Origin: Cycas panzhihuaensis
Taxonomy: Eukaryota; Cycadophyta
NCBI GenBank assembly: GCA_023213395.1
Contig: CM041465.1
Location: 154,263,741-154,327,740 of the forward strand
Direction of reading: 5' to 3'
Length of the DNA: 64,000 bases
In this document: one piece after another, positions 46,985 through 56,880 of the stretch
Layout of the letters: every line of letters begins with the position of its first letter
Numbering within the stretch: the first letter of the stretch is position 1
The notes under the pieces: model-generated
Told to the model about the DNA's origin: nothing
What the model saw: only the letters and a program-made list of their open reading frames with translations
Database searches by the model: none
Program-made: the position numbers and the translations under genes

Positions 46985-47991
46985 GAGTGATCAAGAAATA
47001 CTCAAAAAAAAAAAAAAATTAATATAAAAAAATTAGAAAATAGTGTTGAAAACGTACACGGATAATACTTTAATGTAGAGGCAAATTTATTGATGAAAAT
47101 TAATCAAAACTCACTTAAAATGATCAAAATTTGATCATGAAAGGGGTTTCACTAATCTAGAGATCAGATCAATTAATTTTTTTTTTAAATATGAATTTTT
47201 AATATTTAAAATCAAAATAAATGGTGAACAAAGGGCACACAGTTGGAGGATTCTCAAGGAGATCATTCTACTCATAGAGATCACAAAATGTCACAAAAAT
47301 GGAGGGAAGGCTTTCTCTTGTTGATGTCGAGGTGCCCTTAAATTTTCATGGGGAACAAATATCTATAGATTAAGAATAAGGCTACCAAAGATAAGGAGAT
47401 TGTGGAGGATGTAGAGGTCATACAAATAAAACAAGGCTTGAAAATTATCAAAAATAGACTCTACAAGCTTAAAAGAACCTTACTACCCAATTGCATGAAG
47501 ATTCAATAAGAAACAAAGCTGTAATGAGTAATTTCCACTTTAGTGCTTGGGGGTTTCAACCGGTTGTGAGATAGACAGGGCTTTCGGGAGCTGTAACTCA
47601 CCATAGGAGAAATAGTTTTTTAAACCATCTTCTCTAGAGCATAGAGGGCTCAAAGATAAGTCTAACAAGTGGTCACTTGATATAGTTTTCAGCAGTGTGG
47701 AGATTGCACTAGCCTACCAAAGTTTAGGAATGTGATAAAACCTTTAAAAAATAATGAAAAATGATTAAAATCTTATAAAATATCAAACAAAACCTCAAAA
47801 TAATTGTACCAAATGATTGTTGGGATGAATACACATGTTATAACTATAAAAGTTTGAAGGAAATAATGAGTAAATAGAGTATACGTATCAAAATAGCTAA
47901 ATATTAATAAAAAATATATAAAAATATTAATAAAACTTTATAAAACTGATGAAATATTAAAATATTTACTTATCGTCAAGTGGAATTGACA
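46985..47991 (-). other. Element A 5' leader, PBS-proximal part
   Basis: Non-coding stretch between D and A's PBS. 47500-47740 resembles part of the F2 slot (40440-40750). The start contains a 15-base A run (about 47006-47020). Confidence 0.6.
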
Positions 47992-48002
47992 CTCTAATAC
48001 CA
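47992..48002 (-). promoter_or_regulatory. Primer-binding site of element A
   Basis: Minus strand TGGTATTAGAG, one mismatch to the initiator-Met PBS, two bases from the LTR. Confidence 0.88.
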
Positions 48003-48004
48003 AA

Positions 48005-48317
48005 TGTATATGCAAGGAGTAGAGCAAGCTGAAGATTACATTGATCAATCCATAATGAGAGTTAACATGTATTTCCAATTAGATGGCAGTGTTAAAAAGT
48101 ACTAGGAAGGTATTCCCTTAAAATTTATAGTTTGGGGAGGTAGAGGACCATCTCTACCTAATAATTCAAGTAAATAATAAATAAATAAATAAAATAATGT
48201 ACATACATACTTTAGTCAGCTCGTAGATGACTCTAATGGCCTCTAGGTGAATTTAGGTGGTTTTTAGGGGCCCTAGGTGCATGTGTACACATGTTAAGAA
48301 TGGGCATTATCCCAACA
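48005..48317 (-). repeat. 5' LTR of element A
   Basis: 313 bp, starts (minus) TGTTGGGATAATGCCC, flanked on the right by AAGCA (48318-48322), the same five bases as left of 3482. A distinctive (AAAT)n stretch lies at about 48176-48193. Confidence 0.88.
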
Positions 48318-48322
48318 AAGCA

Positions 48323-49960
48323 TAGTATAAAGAATAATATAAAAATGCATGTTGTCCCAAGATTTGAGTATAAGGTTCTAAACATTTAAACCTTTAATGG
48401 TAGGGCATGGAGAAATAAGCTACATTTTAGTGTCCCACAAGTTATAATATTTCTTACACAAAATTCAAACCCACTTATCATTTTGATACAAAGAAAGTTC
48501 TCACAAGCACTTTGCACCTTAGACTTTGGCTATTAAAAAGGGGTCCCTAATTCCAAGGCCACCCTAACCTTTATGACCTAAAATAGTGCTCCATTTGATA
48601 TGTAAATATAAGTAAGACTCTAGAGAAGAGGGCTTCTAGAGAAAGTGAGAAAACATCCCCCTAATAGGCAATAATACTACCTTTAGAGCCTCTAGAAGAG
48701 ACATAAGAAATATTGGTATTTGGGACACTATGGACTTTGTGAGGCTATGTCACCTAGCTAAATTCAAATTCATGATGGGCCAAACCTCCAAATTGGACTT
48801 CATCTTAAGAACATAAGGGCACCAATTAGAAAATTTTACTTAATGAAGCCTAAGAGGCATATTTAGTCATTTGATAATAGTGGATTTTTCAATGATAGGG
48901 ATCTTGAGTAAAGCCACAACTTACTATTAAAGAATTATATGGACTACATTAAAAAGAAGAGTTGATTTGTTATAATTTATTAACTATCTAAAGGCAAGAT
49001 AATAGATATGTAAAATTTGCACCTAGGAGATAATTTTCATAATTATAGACTAACCCATAAGGATTGTATTATCAACAAAAATTTGATGGGTAGAATATTT
49101 TACATCACTAATGAGAACATGATGTAGGATAATTTCTCTCTGCAAATTAATAAGTAAAAAAAAACCCTCTATAATGATGACTAATAGGTAAGGACATATG
49201 GGACATCCTTATTTAATACCATAGTTGATATGTAAAGTGTAAGCAATGGAGCTACTCATTTTGATAGCCATTGAGACTATAGAGAGAAGACCTTTAATTT
49301 GACATAGGTGGAGCTAATCAACACCTTTGACTTGAAGCACAACTAGAATGTAGTTCCACTCTAATATTTTATAGGCTTTATTCATGTTGAGTTTATGCAC
49401 TATAGTGGCCTACTTTTAAGATTTAATGGAGTAGAAAGCCTTAACCACAACCATTATACTATCAACAATATGATACCCACTAACAAACTTTATTTAATTT
49501 TCATTTACCATGCAAGGCAAGAAACATTTGGGTTAATTAGTAATGATCTTAGCAATAATTTTATACAAGGTATTACAAAGGCTAATATGCTATTATTGGT
49601 TAAGAGAGATAGAGTGATGTGATTTAGGTAAGAGAGTAACTAAAATAGAATTTATTACTAAAAAAGAAGGCTAGTATGTCAAAGTATCTTTAGTGATATT
49701 AATAAGGAGTTAGGTGAGCCTAAGGGCATCAATTATAAGAAATAGTTTAATTAGAAACTTGTCAAGGCTAAGAGATTTTCCAAAGGAAGACTTCTTTATT
49801 AGTTTTAAGATCTTATTAATTGTGATAGGTTGGTTAAAGGAAGAATTGAGAGCTTGGCATTGGATTTCCTTGATGGGTTGGACTTTGGAGAAAAGGATGT
49901 ACGGTATAATATCACAAGACTTAGAAAATCCTTGAGTAGTCCAAATGTCATTCAAATAAG
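48323..49960 (-). pseudogene. LINE ORF2 reverse transcriptase
   Basis: Minus-strand plant L1-type RT in several frames. From right to left: a decayed KSPGPDGF region in 49710-49955, LLPKSHHSISLNQ near 49585-49635, the HIVDSIMVVVKAF block near 49430-49470, GCPICPYLLVIIIEGFF near 49155-49210, and the catalytic block at about 49068-49079 reading FVDN where F(A/V)DD is expected. The thumb and connection region continue to 48323, where element A interrupts. It would copy LINE RNA at the nicked target; this copy is dead. Confidence 0.85.
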
Positions 49961-51056
49961 AATGAATAGCATCTATGATCTTGCGAGGTAAAGAAAGGAT
50001 CTAATTATTTTCTAGTTTAAGGCAATTGATTGGCATTTGTCTTTTGCCAAATGATTAAAAAATTTTGGTATTGTAGTTAGTATTTAACTTCTGGATAATA
50101 TTTGTTAAAGTTTTATATTTGACTTTTTCATCTTAGAGAAGATCATGAAATTCATCATTAAGAGTATTTATTTTAGCTCGTAGCTCTATTGATCTATTGC
50201 CATAATTAAACATTTGATTGATGAAATAGATGTATTGGAGGGTTTTCAGTTTGGTCTCTTCAAGTCTTTGTTTATGAGCTCTCCCATAGGATTTAATGTA
50301 GTACTTGAGTCCTTACATGATAAAAGTCTAATATTCCCATAGGATTAAGGAGGAGTTTGAGCTCCGATATAATTGGCACCACCCAATATTCAATGATTTT
50401 AAAAATTCCTCCACACAAGGATCCAAATGTTAAACTTCAAAGGTATATTATGATTAAAGAGAGGGTCCTAACTAGTGGAGAAATAAAGTAAGATTAGATG
50501 ATGGCTAGAGATAGAAGATGTTAGAAGAGATACAAATTAGAAATTTGGTATGATATGTTTGAGGGATCTAGATAAGTAGGCTTGGTCTAAATATTTTGCA
50601 ATAAGATTACAACTTGAACTATTATTGGTCCATGCGTATTGTAGGTGGTCATCCCAATGGAGTTCTTCAAGATCATAAGTGTCCTTCAACTCAAAGAAAG
50701 AGGTGGCATCTAATTGATAAGGTTGTTTTAAATGACCCCCATGCTTATCAAATGGATATTAAATAAAATTGAAATCTCTTATCAAGATAATGTGATCGTA
50801 CATAGCTTGTTGAGTAGACAAAACCTCCAAAATAATCTCCTAGAAGTCCCTCTAAGTACAAGAATTTCTACCTACATAAACATTGATAATCCACCAATTT
50901 TATTGACCCTTAAAAAAGTGGAGACATAATCAATCATCAAACAAAATAGAAAAATAAGAGATAAGATTCCAATCCTTTTGCTGTAAAAAATAAATATCCC
51001 TAATGGAATCATCAAGATAAATTATTTTCTAGGACATAGAAGCCTAAATGCTATTA
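49961..51056 (-). pseudogene. LINE ORF2 endonuclease, C-terminal part
   Basis: Minus-strand APE-type endonuclease sequence: IILIRDFNFI at about 50763-50792 (GDFNFI expected), then ELHWDDHLQYAWTNNSSSC and KYLDQAYLS (about 50585-50680), the usual FTWTN and LDRALIS blocks. It continues toward RT across a decayed linker. It is joined to the N-terminal part at 56717 when F3 is removed. Confidence 0.84.
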
Positions 51057-51061
51057 ATAAC

Positions 51062-51468
51062 TGATGGAAATAATAATAGTAGGAGAACAGGGTAGAATAT
51101 ATATCAAATAACTATAAACTAATATTGCATCAATACATCAATGTATCACAATCACAATAGCATAAAAACATGAAAGCCTTGTTGTTCAATCCATTGTAGT
51201 AGAAATGAGCATTACAAATCTCTCAAAAGAAGGCGGTGTCTAAAGACACTAGGGTTGTACACCCCATAATATAAATAGTTTTTTGGGGAGGAGAGAAACT
51301 CCTCAACCCCTGAATTTAAATTAATAATAAAATAATATAACTTAATTCAAATGAAACTAACTCAACTTACCTTAACTTACCTTGACATGTTGAGCATCAC
51401 ATGTCTAAATTGAGGTGAACAATCCTGGTAGGTAAGAGGGAGTTGAGTGATAACATTACACTCCAACA
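51062..51468 (-). repeat. 3' LTR of F3
   Basis: 407 bp, TG..CA; carries an 11-bp local duplication (CTTACCTTAA/CTTACCTTGA, about 51366-51390) absent from the partner. Confidence 0.94.
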
Positions 51469-51479
51469 TTCTCTCCCTT

Positions 51480-52201
51480 AATGTCATCGCAAACACTTGT
51501 ATCTTTTCCTTAAACTTATGAAAGTTGTACTTGAAAAAAAAATTAAAATTTTGATCTTGATCTTTATTAACTCTTCTTACCCTTATAATCGCATATGCCT
51601 CTTTATCATGGAATGATGTAGAAAAACTATAAGTAGATGAAACTTGATTCAAATATAAATGAATAGCTATAATTTTGGTTTTGTCAACTAGAACATTAAG
51701 AATGCTTTGAACTTGAACTTTTGTAATCTTTATGCTTTAAACAACTGTCATATCATCAGGTTCATTCTTCGTTATGTCATAAGATTCATCTTCATTCTCC
51801 CCCTCAAATGGAGGATGAAATCCTTATACAACAAGGTGGTCCTGCATTTGATCTAAATCTTCATTAGTTTTGTCATCATGATCTACTTGTTCTGTTACCT
51901 GTCTCACATGCTCATCAAAAATTTTATCAAATACATTGGGGGTATCTCCCCCATAAATGGAAATCAATAAATCCCAAACAGACTTAGATGTTGTCAAATC
52001 ACATACCTTTGAAAAAATTTCATCATTCATAGTACAAAACAATAAACCTAATGCTTCATTATCCTTTCAAAAATTTTCTTTAATGCTAAGGTCACATTCA
52101 TGTTATTAATACTTTAAAAGGTCATGTTTAATAAAGTAAGTTTGCATAGTGTCATACCATAGTAAAAAGTTATGGCCATCGAAAATGGGGAAATGTGCCA
52201 T
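51480..52201 (-). pseudogene. F3 short gag
   Basis: Begins at an ATG at 52201 (MAHFPIFDGHNFLLWYDTMQ), the copia gag opening. It continues with NDEIFSKVCDLTTSKSVWDL and LISIYGGDTPNVF (51824-52042), then EHVRQVTEQVDH and the tail PPFEGENEDESYD. The only pol-like sequence is absent: the polypurine tract follows at 51469. About 240 residues if read through. A few stops and a frame change remain. Its conservation among F1-F3 suggests it was coding when the family spread. Confidence 0.84.
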
Positions 52202-53640
52202 TTTATCAAAAAAAATTTGTATGTAAAATGAATATGCTTTAACAAGTTAAAATATCAATAAATCAATGAATATATATGATTTCGAAAACCCTTTAGAAAG
52301 TCAATCAACTAGGCATAATAAGGAAATAATCTTTTTTTTTTTTTTATAAAAATGATAAAAGAACTTTTCAATATAGGTACGCCTTTCAAATAAACTTTGA
52401 GATAAAGTGAATATAAGAACACATATAAAGATCTTTTGCCTTAATAATAATGTAAAATGCTAAAAATGAAATATATAAAAGTATTTTTCACTTTGAAAAA
52501 ATAATAATATAAAGAAATTTTTAATAAAAAAATAATATACTCCTTAAAAGAAGGTTTGAATGATAACCTTAGGTTTGAGGGATTCAAAAGTATATTAAAT
52601 AATATCAGAATGATATAAAACTTTATGAGTATAAACATAAATAAAATATGAACCCAACTGAACTGACCGTTCTAAAAACGGGTTCCTAGAAATCAAGTTT
52701 TAGTGAATCAAAGGTACATGCCTTGTTTTGATGCTAAACAAGAGCAAGGGTTCAAAATGCTAACAAAATATTTATAGAATGCTGTAAGGTGATCAAATGT
52801 TATTTACGAAATTATTCAATATACTTTCAATTGAAAAGGTTTTGAAAAAATATATTAAAAAATGTGTAAAAATAGCAGATTTGAGGTAATAAAGTACCTC
52901 TGCTTTGAATGATTTAAAAATTAGGAAAAATATATCAAAATGTATAAAAAGTTATGTCAAATCGAAGAGAATTCTTCTTCCCAATGAAACTGACGAAATT
53001 GAAATCCGATACAAAATACAAAATTTATAGTAAAAATGGTAGCAAGTGTTTTCATGTAAAAATGTTAAGAAACAGGCTAAAAACAACTAAATTCCCACTT
53101 TTAGTGATTAAAATACTAATAAAAATAAATTCAAAAAATTAAAATAAGAAGTGGGTATTGAAATTTATAGAACATAGATCACTATAGAAGAAATCCTGGT
53201 AGAAAGCAATTTACCAGAAATAAATTATAGCCAGTTCTAAAAGTGATTTTGTTAAAAGTATGAAAAAGGCTAAAATTTTGAATGTTTGATGTTAAATTGG
53301 CCGGAATAGGGTCAAATCAGCACCAAATTAGTCATATGACCAGTCAAAATTGGTGTACAGAAAAATTTTGATCTAATGGAGGTGGTTTTGTTAGAAACCA
53401 ATGCTCCAACGAAGAGTTATGACAAAAAAAATATTAGTAACCCTATAAAAAATAAAAAATTTAAAAAAATAAAAGAAAAAAAAAAAATTATAAAGTTGCT
53501 GGACTCTTGTGATAACAACAGAGGTCATGTGATAGTCTCTTATGACTGGGGGCTAAGTTGTAAGAAGACTAGGGTTTTCAAAACCCTGAATTTTGAATTG
53601 TAAAAAATACAATTAATTTTCTTTTTATAAACGTTTTAAA
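52202..53640 (-). other. F3 scaffold
   Basis: Non-coding, collinear with F1 and F2. It includes AACTGACCGTTCT (52660-52680), GTCATATGACCAGTCAAAAT (53329-53348) and, near 53540-53556, the right arm GGGGGCTAAG of the inverted repeat, whose left arm has decayed here. Confidence 0.75.
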
Positions 53641-54160
53641 AGGGAACGCGCCGGCCATAATTGATGGGCGTTGCGCAGCATGTATATATTTACGTCGGCC
53701 ATAATGGGCATTTATCTATATTTGTATATAATGGGCATTTATATATAATATTGTTATTACGGCATCATTTATGCTTGCTGCCCCATAATCGATGGGCGTT
53801 TACGAGCTATGATGATGCGATTAATGCCCTTATTATTTGCTATACAATCTGACACTATTAAAGAACGAGGACACCATGCCAAATGCCGCCGTAGAGATGG
53901 ATAGCTGCACACCAAACCAGCGAGTAGGAGGCACCCACCAAACACAACACTATTGAAGAACGCGCCGCCACTTTCACTGCCAACACTATTGAAATAATCC
54001 TCGCCACTTTCACTGCCAGCTGCGCGCCAAATGCAACACTATTGAAACAATAAACCCAACGCCAAATAAAAATAACTGCTGCACTGCATTTATGAATGAT
54101 GTGTTGCCTGCGCCATATATGCAGAATGGAGCTCGAGGAGAACATAATAGATCACTTGGC
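53641..54160 (+). other. CpG-rich first part of F3 cargo with local repeats
   Basis: An abrupt change to CpG-rich sequence. Two repeat types are visible: CCATAAT(..)GATGGGCGTT / CATAATGGGCATTTA units (53656-53800), and AACACTATTGAA plus CGCCACTTTCACTGCCA units of about 45 bp (53850-54055). No coding is recognised. The source is unknown. Confidence 0.6.
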
Positions 54161-54497
54161 ATTGCCTTCTAGTCTATTTGAAATTTTTTACTTAGTCATG
54201 ATTGTCATTCCTTACAAAAGAGTCTTTTTCTTATATGTTGTTAATAAGATTAGTGGCTGCACCGTGTGCCTATATTAAATATGAAAAGATTGTTGAAATT
54301 ATTTTGTTGATAGGCGTCTATGCATGTTCATTCTCAGGGGGAAGATGCGAACGGGAAGATGGCTAAGTCCGTGGAGGCTATAATATTGAAGCTTTTACTT
54401 TTCTATATTCAGCACTGTAACCATATTTTTGGAATCCAGTATTTAGCTGTAGCATCACTTGTTGTTTATCGACAATAAAAAACACTTGACAATATGT

Positions 54498-54815
54498 ATG
54501 GAGGTGATGAAGTCTCGGCTATAGTTCCAAATTAAACAACTAAAAGAGGGAATCAATACAAAGGAGCCAGCACTAATAAAAGAGCACTTTGACTTTACCA
54601 AGGTTGAGAAAGAGAGAGAAGTGTTGAAACAGGATCTAAGTAGGGCACAACAATTAATAAAAGAAGTTGAAGCTATTATATCTTCACATGTATCAAATGT
54701 GGAGAACTTGAATCACATTATTAGTGAAGCAAATAATGAAAGATTCCATAAAAAATAGCTTGATGTTGTAAAAAATGAAAGAGAAATATTAGTTAAATAG
54801 CTTATGTGGGAAAGA
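54498..54815 (+). pseudogene. CFAP58: Captured CFAP58-like fragment (cilia and flagella protein)
   Basis: One plus-strand frame from an ATG at 54498 reads FQIKQLKEGINTKEPALIKE, FTKVEKEREVLKQDLSRAQQ and then VENLNHIISEANNERFHKK. A TAG at 54756-54758 and a TAG at 54798-54800 interrupt LDVVKNEREILVK, both at positions where glutamine is expected. The pattern (VEKE, L-HIISEA-ER--KK-DVV-NEREIL) matches the coiled-coil core of CFAP58, an axonemal protein of about 870 residues. About 105 residues are present, intron-free. It is antisense to F3. A different long coiled coil is the alternative. Confidence 0.75.
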
Positions 54816-55064
54816 TAAATGTTAAGGGGAGATGGATTGTTTCATCTATTAACACAGCGATTACTACGGAGCAGCTCAAATCCCAGTTGGAAGCTCTTCA
54901 AAGGGAAGCGGATGAAGCTAGAGCCAGAGCAAACAGTGCTTTGTTTTTCCCAAATGATAGCTTCCTCTAAAGATTTTAGAGGTTCACTTTGTAGATCAGC
55001 CCTCTCCAAGTTTGAAGAGGAAATTTTAGCTTGAAGTTCAAAGGCAAGACTTAATAAACGATAT
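54816..55064 (+). pseudogene. Second captured coiled-coil fragment in F3
   Basis: The frame shifts at about 54830 to INTAITTEQLKSQLEALQRE and ADEARARANSALFFPNDSF. This alpha-helical, charged sequence keeps CpG. It is not part of the CFAP58 stretch I can align, so it is probably another captured piece or a later exon. A short tail (54960-55034) follows before the F arm. Source not recognised. Confidence 0.5.
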
Positions 55065-56303
55065 GCAACTAGTTGTTGTATTTCCCCCCTTTTTGTAAAG
55101 GATGTAATATTTCAATAAATCATATATTTGTACAAGGAAAGTATGAGAATAATGTTTAGTTTTTCTGTTGAAAAGGAATAGTATTCATACAATTTGCATA
55201 CCATTAAAAAAATATATTTCAAACATATGTTGAGCTTTTTGGATATGAGCCAATGATTGCTTAATATTATAATGAAGAATATTTCAAAAATATATATATA
55301 TTTGTGCACAAAGCATGAAAAAATATTGAACCCTTTTTTATTGATTCAAAGAAGCACAAATAAACCAGAAAATTTTAAATATTTTGACAGAAATAAGTCA
55401 AGCAAATGGAATGCATATATATTTGTATTTGTAATCTTTTCAGAATAAAAAATATCAAAAAATAGATAATATGTTGCAGATATATAAAATATATATATAT
55501 ATTTAAATCTTGAAAAGGAAACTGAAGAACCTGGAAAAAAGTTGTAGCTGATTTACAGACTTATAGCAGGTTAACCCTTACATATGAGATCTTTAAATGT
55601 TCAAGTGTATTTTTCAACAAATAGATCTGCTGCATATACTTCTTCAGATGGCTGAAAATGCCTCAAAAGTTGCAGATATGCAATTGCTATCTTTTGTAGA
55701 TTGAAATATAACTTGTAGCTGAAAAAAAAACTTTTATGAATCTGCACAAATCTTGTGAAATAACACTGAATATACTCATTATATCATAAAAAATAACCCA
55801 AAAATGAGTGAATCTGTTGAAAAATATAATAAATTTGTTGAAAAACTTGTAGAAAATATCACCAAATGATGAAAAATCACAAATCTGAAGTGAGACCCAG
55901 TAGATCTGCAAAAATATTTTGTAAATGTTGTAGATCTAACCTAAGTATAGTAGATCTATAGCCAAAAATATTACAGATATGAACAAATATAATAGAAAAT
56001 AGTGAAAAAACTTGCTGAAATAAGTAGATCTATAATAAAAAATAGTAGATCTGAAGTAACAAATTATAGATCTTTGAAGAAAACTTAATAACTTTTGTAT
56101 GCAGTTGATGCTCTTTTGTAAATCTGTGAAAAATATCAAATAAGTAGACAAAAAACTTGTAAACTATCAAAATATATGATAAATCTGTAGATCTAAAGAG
56201 AAAATAATTCAAATATGAGAATAAAAACTTGAATGTATATAACTTGCTGCTAAAAATCCTGTGTGGATCTGCACAAATCTTCTGGATCGAAGAATTACAC
56301 TTT
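55065..56303 (-). repeat. F3 AGATCT-rich arm
   Basis: It begins with the block shared with F1 (24326). AGATCT-type words are dense at 55900-56200 (for example TAGATCTGAAG and TAGATCTATA). Confidence 0.8.
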
Positions 56304-56313
56304 CACGATACCA
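56304..56313 (-). promoter_or_regulatory. Primer-binding site of F3, divergent
   Basis: Minus strand TGGTATCGTG at the PBS position. The first seven bases match initiator-Met tRNA and the next three do not, unlike F1 and F2. Confidence 0.7.
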
Positions 56314-56315
56314 AA

Positions 56316-56711
56316 TGATGGAAATAATAATAGCAGGAGAACAAGGCAGAGCATATATCAAATAACCATAAACCAATATTGCATCAATACATGAATGTAT
56401 CACAATCACAATAGCATAAAAACATGAAAGCCTTATTGTTCAATCTATTGTAGTAGAAATGAGTATTACAAATCTCTCAAAAGAAGGTGGTGTCTAAAGA
56501 CACCAGGGTTATACACCCCATAATATAAATAGTTTTAGGGGAGGAGGGAAATTCCTCAACCCCTGAATTCAAATTAATAATAAAATAATATAACTTAACT
56601 CAAATGAAACTAACTCAACTTACCTTGACATGTTGAGCATCACATGTCTAAATTGAGGTGCACAATCCTGGTAGGTAAGAGGGAGTTGAGTGATGACATT
56701 ATACTCCAACA
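56316..56711 (-). repeat. 5' LTR of F3
   Basis: 396 bp partner of 51062-51468, followed by the ATAAC copy at 56712-56716. Confidence 0.94.
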
Positions 56712-56716
56712 ATAAC

Positions 56717-56880
56717 CCTTCACATCTTGGGTTTAGAAGATACATGAGTTTAGTAAAAATAAAAAATGATGTCAAATGCCTTTTTAAGAGGCACTTGATT
56801 TCATTCCATTTATAGAAATGAGGACCTCTTATTCCTCTAATATTCCAAGCTATAACTAAAATACTTGGCATGTCCATTAA
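56717..56880 (-). pseudogene. LINE ORF2 start: endonuclease N-terminus
   Basis: The minus-strand frame from an ATG at 56877 reads MDMPSILVIAWNIRGIRGPH. WNIRG is the conserved first motif of LINE APE endonucleases (WN-RG). F3 interrupts it after about 50 codons; the domain continues at 51056. Confidence 0.85.

Larger units (their letters stand above)
3482..48317 (-). mobile_element. Copia element A, 44.8 kb span because of nested insertions
   Basis: A minus-strand Ty1/copia element. Its LTRs are 3482-3793 and 48005-48317 (312 and 313 bp, about 55 differences, roughly 82% identical). The flanking five bases are AAGCA on both sides (3477-3481 and 48318-48322), which marks the two distant LTRs as the ends of one insertion. 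Its own sequence is 3482-5875, 16264-21083 and 46985-48317. The rest is later insertions: B (with C), F1/F4, and D (with E and F2). It has gag, protease, integrase, RT and RNase H in copia order, all broken. It is the oldest dated LTR element here, as its outer position requires. Confidence 0.82.
51062..56711 (-). mobile_element. F3: F element with CFAP58-like cargo, inserted in the LINE
   Basis: LTRs 51062-51468 (407 bp) and 56316-56711 (396 bp), about 22 substitutions and one 11-bp gap (about 94% identity), almost all transitions. The perfect duplication ATAAC lies at 51057-51061 and 56712-56716. It has a polypurine tract after the left LTR, short gag, scaffold, cargo slot and AGATCT-rich arm. 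It is the youngest F copy and shows the family layout best. Confidence 0.95.
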
